Shown piece after piece: positions 1 through 5,472 of a DNA stretch of 5,472 nt. The translations under genes and the position numbers were made by a program. The stretch is from NCBI GenBank assembly GCA_036272815.1, contig DATAYA010000267.1, positions 1 through 5,472 of the forward strand, given 5' to 3'. Every line of letters starts with the position of its first letter. The stretch's first letter is position 1. The notes under the pieces are model-generated. The model saw only the letters and a program-made list of their open reading frames with translations, ran no database searches and was not told the DNA's origin. The stretch is from DATAYA01 sp036272815. GTDB taxonomy: Bacteria; Pseudomonadota; Alphaproteobacteria; Acetobacterales; Acetobacteraceae.

Positions 1-405
1 GCCCGGCCACGCCTCGCAGTCGCCGGCCTCAACCCGCATGCCGGCGAGCAGGGTGCGATGGGCGACGAGGAGATCACCACCATCGCGCCCGCGATCGAGG
101 CCCTCCGCGCCGAGGGGATCGACGCCACCGGCCCCTGGCCGCCCGACACGATGTTCACCGAGGCCGCCCGTGCGCGCTATGATGCCGCGATCTGCATGTA
201 TCACGACCAGGCGCTGATCCCGCTCAAGGCGCTCGATATGACCAACGGCGTGAACGTCACTCTCGGCCTGCCGATCGTGCGGACCTCGCCCGACCACGGC
301 ACCGCCTTCGACATCGCAGGCCAGGGCCGCGCCGATCCGTCCAGCCTGATCGCCGCGGTCCGGATGGCGCACGCGATGGCGGCGCGGCGGAGGGAGCAGG
401 CATGA
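1..405 (+). CDS. pdxA: 4-hydroxythreonine-4-phosphate dehydrogenase PdxA, C-terminal part (5' end outside window)
   Basis: This is the last 134 residues of PdxA, the NAD-dependent cytosolic enzyme that oxidises 4-phosphohydroxy-L-threonine; the product decarboxylates to 3-amino-2-oxopropyl phosphate. The frame is open from base 1, so the ATG at 58 is internal and the true start lies upstream. The family is usually about 330 residues, so roughly 40% is visible. Visible family motifs are GLNPHAGE (residues 9-16 of the fragment), GPWPPDTMF, MYHDQ (66-70), GVNVTLGLP and RTSPDHGTAFDIAG. The two histidines in NPHAGE and MYHDQ are 55 residues apart, the same spacing as the metal-binding His211 and His266 of E. 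coli PdxA (numbers from memory), so the metal site looks intact. The stop codon overlaps the pdxJ start as ATGA. Family assignment is very secure. Confidence 0.96.
   Translation, partial: ARPRLAVAGLNPHAGEQGAMGDEEITTIAPAIEALRAEGIDATGPWPPDTMFTEAARARYDAAICMYHDQALIPLKALDMTNGVNVTLGLPIVRTSPDHGTAFDIAGQGRADPSSLIAAVRMAHAMAARRREQA
389..396 (+). promoter_or_regulatory. Shine-Dalgarno site for pdxJ
   Basis: GGAGGGAG lies 5 bases before the ATG at 402, inside the last codons of pdxA. It is the clearest ribosome binding site in the window and fixes the pdxJ start. With the ATGA overlap it allows both re-initiation after pdxA and independent loading. Confidence 0.7.
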
Positions 406-1115
406 CCAGGCTGCGGCTCGGCGTGAACGTCGATCACGTCGCGACGGTGCGCAACGCCCGCGGCGGCGCGCATCCCGATCCGGTGGCGGTCGCCCGCGCC
501 GCCATCGCCGCGGGCGCCGACAGCATCACCGCGCATCTGCGCGAGGACCGGCGCCATATCCGCGACGCCGACCTCGAGGCCCTGCGCGGGCTGTCGGCCC
601 CGCTCAACATGGAGATGGCGGCAACCGCGGAGATGGTCGCGATCGCCTGCCGCCTGCGCCCGCACGCGAGCTGCATCGTGCCCGAGCGGCGGGCGGAGGT
701 GACGACGGAGGGCGGCCTCGATGCCGCCGGCCAGGCGGAGGCGCTGCGGCGGACGGTGGCGCGGCTGCGCGTGGCCGGCATCCGCGTCTCGCTGTTCGTC
801 GATCCCGACCCGCGCCAGCTCCACGCCGCCGCCGATCTCGGCGCGCCGGTGGTGGAGCTGCACACCGGCGCCTATGCCGAGGGCCGCGCCGGCGAACTCG
901 ACCGGCTGCGCGCGGCGGCCTCGCTCACCGCACGCCTCGGGCTCGAATGCCACGCCGGGCACGGCCTGACATTCGACAATGTCGGCCCGGTCGCAGCCAT
1001 CCCGGAGGTGCGGGAGCTGAACATCGGGCATTTCCTGATCGGCGAGGCGCTGCTGACCGGCCTGCCCGACGCGATCCGGGAGATGCGCCGGCGCATGGAG
1101 GCGGCGCGGTCATGA
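402..1115 (+). CDS. pdxJ: Pyridoxine 5'-phosphate synthase PdxJ
   Basis: A complete PdxJ of 237 residues, the usual length. It is a cytosolic TIM-barrel enzyme that condenses 3-amino-2-oxopropyl phosphate (derived from the PdxA product) with 1-deoxy-D-xylulose 5-phosphate to give pyridoxine 5'-phosphate. The N-terminus LGVNVDHVATVRNARGG is the family hallmark. HLREDRRHI places His45 at the same number as the catalytic His45 of E. coli. The glutamate of NMEMA (Glu71) and the histidine of AGHGLT (His187) match the other two catalytic positions. VPERR, EVTTEGGLD, VSLFVDPD, ELHTGAYA and ELNIGHFLIGEAL, with the phosphate-binding glycines, are also present. The ATG at 402 is supported by a strong ribosome binding site and by the alignment. 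The gene overlaps pdxA by 4 bases and is probably translated in step with it. No acpS follows, although that gene often neighbours pdxJ in proteobacteria; a convergent gene starts 22 bases on. Confidence 0.97.
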   Translation: MTRLRLGVNVDHVATVRNARGGAHPDPVAVARAAIAAGADSITAHLREDRRHIRDADLEALRGLSAPLNMEMAATAEMVAIACRLRPHASCIVPERRAEVTTEGGLDAAGQAEALRRTVARLRVAGIRVSLFVDPDPRQLHAAADLGAPVVELHTGAYAEGRAGELDRLRAAASLTARLGLECHAGHGLTFDNVGPVAAIPEVRELNIGHFLIGEALLTGLPDAIREMRRRMEAARS

Positions 1116-1120
1116 ACTTG

Positions 1121-1136
1121 GCTGCCGCCCCGCAGC
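1121..1136. terminator. Small GC hairpin in the convergent gap, possible weak bidirectional terminator
   Basis: GCTGC and GCAGC (1121-1125 and 1132-1136) can form a 5 bp stem with a 6-base loop. The hairpin fills most of the 22-base gap between the convergent pdxJ and GST-like genes. There is no T-tract on either strand, so this is not a canonical intrinsic terminator. Its position is the main reason for listing it. Confidence 0.2.
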
Positions 1137-1137
1137 G

Positions 1138-1827
1138 TCAGCCGATCAGGGCGTGGATGGACCGGCAATGCGCGACGAGGGCCGGGTGCGCGGCAACACA
1201 GCTTCGCAGAGGTGTTTCGATCTCGAAGTAATGGATGTTGGCGACGGCGCCGTAGAGCGCCGCATCCAGGCTGCACGGCGCCGCGCCGAACACGAACCCC
1301 GCCGCCGGGACCAGGCGCGCCAGCACGTCGAGGTCCGCGAGGCCGCGCGCATAGGCGGCCTCCGGCTCGTAGCGGCCGATGCCCTGGAAGTGGTAGCGCT
1401 TGGCATTGAAATCGCGCGCCGCATCCAGGGCCGCCGCGGTCGCGCCCGGATACGCCGCGAGGAACGCGTCGCGGAACAGCGGCCAGAAGCGGTCATCCTT
1501 CCAGCGTGAATACGACATCACCCAGTAAAGGTCATCGAGGGTCCGCCGGACCAGCAGATGCGTGTCGCGCTGGGCCGCCGAGAGCCCGTCGTCGATCGGC
1601 AGGGCGTCGCGCCGGATCAGGTGCGCGATGATCGCGTCGCTGTCGCCGATCTTCTGCTCGCCGTCCAGGATGTAGGGCAACTGGCCGCGCGGCGCCGCGG
1701 CGGTGTCGATGACGTGCTCGTGCCGGAACGGCAGGCCGCACAGCCGGAGAAAGGCGAACACCTTCAGGCCGAACGGATTGTTGTCAGCGACCCCGAACAA
1801 TCCCGGGTACGAGAACAGCGTCAGCAT
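1138..1827 (-). CDS. Glutathione S-transferase family protein, FAX/metaxin-like type
   Basis: A 229-residue soluble protein with a thioredoxin-like N-terminal domain (about 1-72) and an all-helical C-terminal domain (about 90-225). The motif NPFGLKVFAFLRLCGLPF (17-34), the cis-proline segment GQLPYI (48-53) and GDSDAII (61-67, the glutathione-binding acidic-Ser position) fit the GST_N_4-type domain of FAX-like proteins. SLDA (186-189), followed by ALYG and a closing PALVAHC segment, fits the matching C-terminal domain. The position where many GSTs carry a catalytic Ser, Cys or Tyr near the first helix reads Asn-Pro-Phe-Gly, so transferase chemistry is uncertain and a binding role is possible. 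The start at 1827 overlaps the last 7 bases of the dehydrogenase gene (ATGCTGA), with GGAG about 10 bases upstream, which suggests translational coupling. It converges on pdxJ. The substrate is unknown. Confidence 0.85.
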   Translation of the reverse strand: MLTLFSYPGLFGVADNNPFGLKVFAFLRLCGLPFRHEHVIDTAAAPRGQLPYILDGEQKIGDSDAIIAHLIRRDALPIDDGLSAAQRDTHLLVRRTLDDLYWVMSYSRWKDDRFWPLFRDAFLAAYPGATAAALDAARDFNAKRYHFQGIGRYEPEAAYARGLADLDVLARLVPAAGFVFGAAPCSLDAALYGAVANIHYFEIETPLRSCVAAHPALVAHCRSIHALIG

Positions 1828-2807
1828 ACCGGGCGCACTCCGGCGGATCGTGTCGCGGCCGGACGATGCGCAGGCGCCAGCGCCCGCTCCCGCGCCGTCC
1901 GCAGTGCGGCGATGCTCTTGTCCAGCAGGGCTTGTTCCGCCTCGGCCAGCGCCAGGGACAGGCCGTCCTCCACGCCGCGCGCGCCCAGCACCGATGGCAG
2001 CGAGAGCGTCACGCCATGCTCCGCGCGATAGGCGCCCACCGGCACCACGATCCGCTCGTCGCCCAGCACCGCCTCGGCGATCCGGGCGCAGACCATGCCG
2101 ATCCCGTATTGGCTCGCGTTGTTACCCTCGATGATCGCGATGTTGGCGTAGCGGACCTCCTTCTCGATCGCCTCACGGAAGCCGCCCGCATCCTCGCCGC
2201 GGGCGCGCAGCACCTGCGGGAGCGGCACGCCGCCGATGGTAACGCCCGACCAGACGAACACCTCCGACGTGCCGTGCTCGCCCAGGACAAGCGCCTCGAC
2301 CGAGGCCGGATCGACGCGCAGCCGCCGCGCGACGTGGGTGCGCAGACGCATGCTGTCGAGCCAGGTCCCGGTGCTGACCACGGGCGACTGTGGCGCCAGG
2401 TCGCGCGCGAGATCGGCCAGCGGGTCGGGCGGGTCGGTGACGACCAGCAGCACCGCCTCCGGCGCCACGCCCACGACGCGCGGCACGATGTCGCGAAACA
2501 CCGCCGCGTTCGCGTCGATCAGCCTGAGCCGGCCCTCGGGATCGGAGCGGTCGGTCGCACCGCCCGCCTTCTCGTTGATGCCGGCGGTTATCATCACGAG
2601 GTCGCATCCGGCGAAGTCGGGGTAGTCGCCGTGCCCGACCCGGACCGGCGCTCCGACCGGCGCGCCATAGGCGACGTCCTCCGCAACCGCCCGCGCCCGC
2701 TTGGCCGTGCGGTCCAGAAGCACGAACTCGCGCGCGCTGCCGCGAAGCACGCCCGCCAGCAGGCAGGCGGCACCGACGCCGCCCGCGCCGATAATGCCGA
2801 TCTTCAT
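1821..2807 (-). CDS. Lactate/malate dehydrogenase family NAD-dependent oxidoreductase, substrate uncertain
   Basis: A 328-residue cytosolic protein of the LDH/MDH superfamily, which interconverts 2-hydroxy acids and 2-oxo acids. The Rossmann motif GAGGVG (7-12) and Asp32 at the end of the second strand predict NAD rather than NADP. The catalytic parts are conserved: LDSMR gives Asp151 and Arg154 (Asp168 and Arg171 in LDH numbering), and GEHGTSEV gives the proton-relay His178 (His195). The substrate side is atypical. The specificity loop after TAG reads NEKAGGATDRSDPEGR and is longer than in standard LDH. It has Glu79 where LDH has Gln102 and MDH has Arg. The usual Asn-Pro is Asp125-Pro126, and the Thr246 position is Ser232. 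I therefore call neither lactate nor malate. The C-terminal 25 or so residues are an Arg/Ala/Pro-rich extension. The start at 2807 puts the Rossmann fold at residue 2; only a weak ribosome binding site is visible. The GST-like gene overlaps its 3' end. Confidence 0.88.
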   Translation of the reverse strand: MKIGIIGAGGVGAACLLAGVLRGSAREFVLLDRTAKRARAVAEDVAYGAPVGAPVRVGHGDYPDFAGCDLVMITAGINEKAGGATDRSDPEGRLRLIDANAAVFRDIVPRVVGVAPEAVLLVVTDPPDPLADLARDLAPQSPVVSTGTWLDSMRLRTHVARRLRVDPASVEALVLGEHGTSEVFVWSGVTIGGVPLPQVLRARGEDAGGFREAIEKEVRYANIAIIEGNNASQYGIGMVCARIAEAVLGDERIVVPVGAYRAEHGVTLSLPSVLGARGVEDGLSLALAEAEQALLDKSIAALRTARERALAPAHRPAATRSAGVRPVC

Positions 2808-2845
2808 CGGTTCATGGTCCCGAGGTGAGAGGCAGGCACGGCCGC

Positions 2846-2877
2846 TTCAGTCTCCAGACGGGTTCAGTTTCCAGACT
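2846..2877. repeat. Imperfect tandem repeat, 18-base period, across the end of the small exported protein gene
   Basis: TTCAGTCTCCAGAC (2846-2859) recurs as TTCAGTTTCCAGAC (2864-2877) with one mismatch and an 18-base period. The right copy contains the stop codon and last codons of the small minus-strand gene. The left copy lies just after that stop. It looks like a recent short duplication; no function is evident. Confidence 0.7.
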
Positions 2878-3079
2878 CGGCTTTCTTCTTCTCGTGGTGG
2901 CCGATGGCGGCGCCCGCCGCAGCACCCGCGGCGGCGTGGCCGTGCCCGACCTCGTGCCCGAGCACGGCTCCCGCCGCCGCGCCCTTTGCGGTGTCGTGCT
3001 TGCCGGCGTTCGTCGTCTGCGCGAGCGCGGGCGACGCGGCGACCAGGAGGATGGCGAGGGCTGATGTCTGGATGTTCAT
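2864..3079 (-). CDS. Small exported glycine-zipper protein
   Basis: A 71-residue protein. Residues 5-20 form a hydrophobic stretch ending in SPALA followed by Gln, a good signal peptidase I site (cleavage after Ala20), though no Lys or Arg precedes the hydrophobic core. The mature part is about 51 residues: a short polar start, then two related Gly/Ala segments (33-41 and 49-60) with GxxxG spacing typical of glycine-zipper peptides. Each is followed by histidines (42, 46, 48; 61, 62), and the tail is Lys-rich. This suggests an envelope-associated peptide that packs helices or inserts in membrane; the function is unknown. The ATG at 3079 is the only plausible start, because an in-frame stop lies about 20 codons upstream with no other start between. 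It begins 36 bases after livF and may be read from the same transcript. No clear ribosome binding site is visible. Confidence 0.75.
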   Translation of the reverse strand: MNIQTSALAILLVAASPALAQTTNAGKHDTAKGAAAGAVLGHEVGHGHAAAGAAAGAAIGHHEKKKAESGN

Positions 3080-3115
3080 GGCGCCGCAACGCGGCAGTCC
3101 GGGGAGGGTTCAGCC

Positions 3116-3826
3116 TCACCCGCCGAGATAGGCCGCCGCGACAAGCGGATCGCGGGCGACGCTCGCGGCCGGGCCGGACAGCACGATCCGTCCGGTCTCG
3201 ATCACGTACGCCGCGTCAGCCACCTCCAGCGCCGCGGAGGCGTTCTGCTCCACCAGCAGGATCGTCGTGCCGGCCGCCCGCAGGTCGGCGATGACCGCGA
3301 ACACCTCGTCGACGAAGCGCGGCGCCAGGCCCATGCTCGGCTCGTCCAGCAGCAGCAGCCGAGGGCCGCCCATCAGCGCCCGGCCAATCGCCAGCATCTG
3401 CTGCTCGCCTCCGGAGAGCGAGCCGGCCGACTGCGCCAGCCGCTCGCGCAGCCGGGGGAACCGCGCCAGCACCATCTCCTGCCGGCGTGCGATCTCCGCC
3501 CGCGCCGGCACCAGATGCGCGCCGAGGGCGAGGTTCTCCGCGACCGTGAGTTCGGAAAACACCTGGCGCCCCTCCGGGACCTGCCGCAACCCGAGCGCCG
3601 CGATGCGGTGCGGGCGCATCCCGCCGATCTCGCGCCCGCCGAAGCGGATGCGGCCGCCCGCCGGCCGCTTCAGGCCCGACAGCGCCCGCATCGTGCTGGT
3701 CTTGCCCGCACCGTTGGCGCCGATCAGGCACACGACCTGTCCCTCCGCGACGGTGAGGTCGATGCCGCGCACGACCTCGGTGCGCCCATAGGCGACGCGC
3801 AGGCCCTCGATCATAAGTGCCGTCAT
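3116..3826 (-). CDS. livF: Branched-chain amino acid type ABC transporter ATP-binding protein LivF
   Basis: A complete ATPase of 236 residues, the usual LivF length. It sits on the cytoplasmic face of the transporter and pairs with the LivG domain to power uptake. It contains Walker A GANGAGKT (36-43), the LivF-typical Q-loop region LRQVPEGRQVFSELTVAENL (80-99), signature LSGGEQQ (137-143), Walker B LLLLDEPS (157-164) followed by MGLAP, and LVEQN (191-195). Gln194 replaces the usual H-loop histidine; this is normal for LivF. The open frame runs far upstream, but the ATG at 3826 is chosen because it gives the family N-terminus and overlaps the livMG stop as ATGA. A second Met four residues on is possible. 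Homology fixes the HAAT transporter class, not the substrate; branched-chain amino acids, amides, urea and aromatic acids are all carried by members. Confidence 0.95.
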   Translation of the reverse strand: MTALMIEGLRVAYGRTEVVRGIDLTVAEGQVVCLIGANGAGKTSTMRALSGLKRPAGGRIRFGGREIGGMRPHRIAALGLRQVPEGRQVFSELTVAENLALGAHLVPARAEIARRQEMVLARFPRLRERLAQSAGSLSGGEQQMLAIGRALMGGPRLLLLDEPSMGLAPRFVDEVFAVIADLRAAGTTILLVEQNASAALEVADAAYVIETGRIVLSGPAASVARDPLVAAAYLGG

Positions 3827-5472
3827 GCGACCCCGGCGGCGAGCCGAGCCGCGACCTTCGGGCCGAGATAGGCCTCGATCACCGCCGGCTCGGCGCGCAC
3901 CAGCGACGGCGCCCCCTCGAAGATCAGGCGGCCGAAATTGAGCACGCTGATCCGGTCGGAGAGGCCCATCACAAAGCCCATGTCGTGCTCGACCAGCAGC
4001 ACCGTGATCCCCCGCTCGCGGATGCGCCGCACCAGGGCCGCAAGCGACGCCGTCTCGGCCGGGTTCATCCCCGCCGCCGGCTCGTCGAGCAGCAGCAGCA
4101 CCGGATCGGGCGCCAGCGCACGGGCGATCTCCAGGCGGCGCTGGTCGCCATAGGCGAGACTGTCGGCGCGCGCCTCCGCGACTGCCGCGAGGCCCACGAA
4201 GTCGAGTTCGGCGCGGGCGCGGGCGATCGCGTCCGCCTCCTCGCGCGCCGCACCGGGCAGATGCAGCAGGATGCCGCCGAGCGGCGCCGAGAGCCGCGGG
4301 TGCAGCCCGGTCAGCACGTTCTCGAGCACCGTCATCGCGCCGAAGATGCGGATGTTCTGGAAGGTGCGGGCGAGGCCGAGGGCCGCGCGCGCGTTCGCGG
4401 GCAGGGCGGTCACGTCGCGCCCGGCGAGGCGGATGCGGCCGGTGCCCGGCGGCAGCAGGCCGGAGACGAGGTTGAACAGCGTGGTTTTTCCGGCGCCGTT
4501 GGGGCCGATCACGGCATGGATCGTGCCGGGGGCGACGGCGAAGGTCACGTCGTCCAGCGCGACCAGGCCGGCGAAGCGGCGGCCGACGCCCGCCAGTTCC
4601 AGGCACGGACCCGTCCCGTAGACGGGAGTACGGGTTCCAAGGGCTCGCCCTTGGCGGGGTCCAGGGGCAGGGCCCCTGGCCTTGCGCATCCGCCAAGGCA
4701 CGATCCCCCGAGGCAGGAACAGCACGACGATGACGATGATCGTCCCATCCACGACCATCCGCGCATTCGCCAGCCCCCGCAGCACCTCCGGCAGCAGCGT
4801 CAGGATCGCGGCCCCGACCACGGGTGCCGCCGGATTGCCGATGCCGCCGAGCAGCGCGAACGAAAGGATCGTGACCGCCGGCTCGAACCCGTAGCTCGCC
4901 GGCCCGATGAACGAGGAGCCGTGCGCGTCGAGCGCCCCCGCCAGCCCGGACAGCACCGCGGCGGCGAGCAGCGCGCCCAGCCGGTAGCGGCGGACGTTCA
5001 CGCCCATCACCTCGGCCGCCATCTCGTCCTCGCGCATCGCCTCCATCGCGCGCCCGATGCGGCTGCGCCCGACCAGGACCAGCGCCAGCATCGCCAGCCC
5101 GAGCAGGCCGAAGATCTGCCAGGCCTCGGTCTCGATCGGGATGCCGGAGAGGCCGAGCGCACCGCCGAAAGTGTCGACGTTGAGATAGAGTCCGCGCAGC
5201 ACCTCGCCGAGTCCGATCGTCGCGATCGCGAGATAGACGCCCGACAGCCGCAGCGTCGGCCCACCGATCGCCAGCGCGAAGGCGGCCGGCGCCACGCACG
5301 CCGCCGGCAGCACCGCCCAGAGCGGCCAATGCATGTGCAGCGTCAGCAACGCGGAGGCATAGGCGCCGATGCCCATGAAAGCCGCCTGCCCCAGCGAGAG
5401 CTGCCCCACCGCGAGCACGACATACATCGCCAGCGCCAGCAGCCCGTTGATCCCGAGCGAATGGATCAGGTT
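3823..5472 (-). CDS. livM-livG: LivM permease fused to LivG ATPase, branched-chain amino acid type ABC transporter (N-terminus outside window)
   Basis: One open frame of 549 visible residues, continuing off the right edge; the 15 codons upstream of the ATG at 5427 still read as LivM, so that ATG is internal. Visible residues 1 to about 264 are the inner-membrane permease LivM: several hydrophobic helices, the family motif GQLSLGQAAFMGIGAYAS (23-40), and the cytoplasmic coupling loop REDEMAAEVMGVNVRRYRLG (147-166), which contacts an ATPase. A Gly/Pro/Arg-rich linker (265-288) follows. The LivG domain then has Walker A GPNGAGKT (323-330), the Q-loop region ARTFQNIRIF, the signature LAYGDQRRLEIARAL, Walker B LLLLDEPAAGMNP and the H-loop VEHD (His496). 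LivM and LivG are separate in E. coli, but permease-ATPase fusions of this family are known. The linker has no in-frame start, and the last Met before it ends the permease. It therefore appears to be a true fusion unless a sequencing error removed a stop. The linker is encoded by a palindromic repeat. The 3' end overlaps livF. Confidence 0.93.
   Translation of the reverse strand, partial: NLIHSLGINGLLALAMYVVLAVGQLSLGQAAFMGIGAYASALLTLHMHWPLWAVLPAACVAPAAFALAIGGPTLRLSGVYLAIATIGLGEVLRGLYLNVDTFGGALGLSGIPIETEAWQIFGLLGLAMLALVLVGRSRIGRAMEAMREDEMAAEVMGVNVRRYRLGALLAAAVLSGLAGALDAHGSSFIGPASYGFEPAVTILSFALLGGIGNPAAPVVGAAILTLLPEVLRGLANARMVVDGTIIVIVVLFLPRGIVPWRMRKARGPAPGPRQGRALGTRTPVYGTGPCLELAGVGRRFAGLVALDDVTFAVAPGTIHAVIGPNGAGKTTLFNLVSGLLPPGTGRIRLAGRDVTALPANARAALGLARTFQNIRIFGAMTVLENVLTGLHPRLSAPLGGILLHLPGAAREEADAIARARAELDFVGLAAVAEARADSLAYGDQRRLEIARALAPDPVLLLLDEPAAGMNPAETASLAALVRRIRERGITVLLVEHDMGFVMGLSDRISVLNFGRLIFEGAPSLVRAEPAVIEAYLGPKVAARLAAGVA
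4609..4682. repeat. Cluster of three palindromes (REP-like element) inside the livM-livG linker
   Basis: Three hairpins stand head to tail. The first pairs ACCCGT (4609-4614) and CCCGT (4615-4619) with ACGGG (4622-4626) and ACGGGT (4630-4635), giving an 11 bp stem with a 3-base bulge. The second pairs CCAAGGGC (4637-4644) with GCCCTTGG (4647-4654). The third pairs CCAGGGGC (4661-4668) with GCCCCTGG (4672-4679). All stems are perfect apart from the bulge, and in minus-strand RNA they would fold strongly. The arrangement of a CCAGGGGC palindrome, a CCCCGCC spacer and a CCAAGGGC palindrome resembles dispersed intergenic repeats I recall from Acetobacteraceae genomes; this cannot be confirmed here. 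On the minus strand it is read in frame without stops as the 24-residue linker of the fusion. Confidence 0.8.

Noticed and set aside
201..1031. A 276-codon open frame on the minus strand opposite pdxA and pdxJ
   Set aside because: It is antisense to two secure genes, with Arg/Ala/His-rich composition and no domain.
1083..1096. Perfect 14-base palindrome ATGCGCCGGCGCAT near the end of pdxJ
   Set aside because: It falls in codons for the Met-Arg-Arg-Arg-Met stretch of the conserved C-terminal helix region and is explained by GC-rich arginine codons. It occurs once and has no regulatory context.
1112..1231. A 39-codon frame starting with an ATGA overlap at the end of pdxJ, as if a third operon gene began here
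   Set aside because: Most of it runs antisense through the 3' end of the GST-like gene, no family is recognisable, and such an overlap arises easily by chance. It could be a remnant of a lost downstream gene, but nothing supports this.
1866..2828. A 320-codon open frame on the plus strand opposite the dehydrogenase gene
   Set aside because: It is antisense to a gene with clear family motifs. Its translation is His/Arg/Gln-rich and low in complexity, typical of a GC-rich shadow frame.
2808..2863. A promoter for the dehydrogenase gene in the 56-base gap
   Set aside because: No convincing -35/-10 pair could be seen on the minus strand, and the gap is short enough for read-through from upstream genes.
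4609..4682. The palindrome cluster as a transcription terminator
   Set aside because: It lies inside an uninterrupted coding frame and has no T-tract on the coding strand. The downstream ATPase domain and livF need transcription to pass through it.
3116..5329. A 737-codon open frame on the minus strand running from within livM-livG through livF
   Set aside because: Only its last 236 codons are livF. The upstream part is the shifted frame of livM-livG, kept open by high GC; it is Arg/Ala/Gly-rich and has no recognisable domain.

Overview
The window is about 70% G+C by eye, with tight gene packing, 4 to 7 base gene overlaps and GC-rich third codon positions. Together with the protein families present, this suggests an alphaproteobacterium. 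Rhodospirillales/Acetobacteraceae is my best guess, partly because I recall palindromic repeats like the one near 4640 from that group. This placement is inference. There are no RNA genes, transposases, CRISPR arrays or phage genes.

Layout: the left end (1-1115, plus strand) holds the 3' part of pdxA followed by a complete pdxJ, joined by an ATGA overlap. These encode two consecutive steps of DXP-dependent vitamin B6 (pyridoxine 5'-phosphate) synthesis. Everything else is on the minus strand and converges on pdxJ across a 22-base gap. Read in the direction of transcription, from right to left, it holds: a branched-chain amino acid type (HAAT family) ABC transporter gene in which the LivM permease and LivG ATPase are one polypeptide (5472-3823, 5' end outside the window); livF, the second ATPase (3826-3116, ATGA overlap); a 71-residue exported glycine-zipper peptide (3079-2864); an unusual lactate/malate dehydrogenase family protein (2807-1821); and a FAX/metaxin-like glutathione S-transferase family protein (1827-1138, overlapping the dehydrogenase gene by 7 bases). 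The gaps between these minus-strand genes are at most 56 bases, so one long transcript or two closely spaced ones are possible.

How the genes may work together: PdxA makes the unstable aminoketone phosphate that PdxJ condenses with deoxyxylulose 5-phosphate. LivMG and LivF form the inner-membrane and ATPase parts of an importer for branched-chain or other small amino acids, amides or carboxylates. The binding protein and LivH permease are not in view. The dehydrogenase and the GST-like protein look translationally coupled and may act on one metabolite, possibly one related to the importer's substrate, but no substrate can be named from sequence.

The most notable observation is a block of three tandem palindromes (4609-4679). 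It looks like a dispersed intergenic REP-type element but lies in frame and encodes the linker joining the LivM and LivG domains. The second is the dehydrogenase, whose active-site neighbourhood departs from both lactate and malate dehydrogenases.
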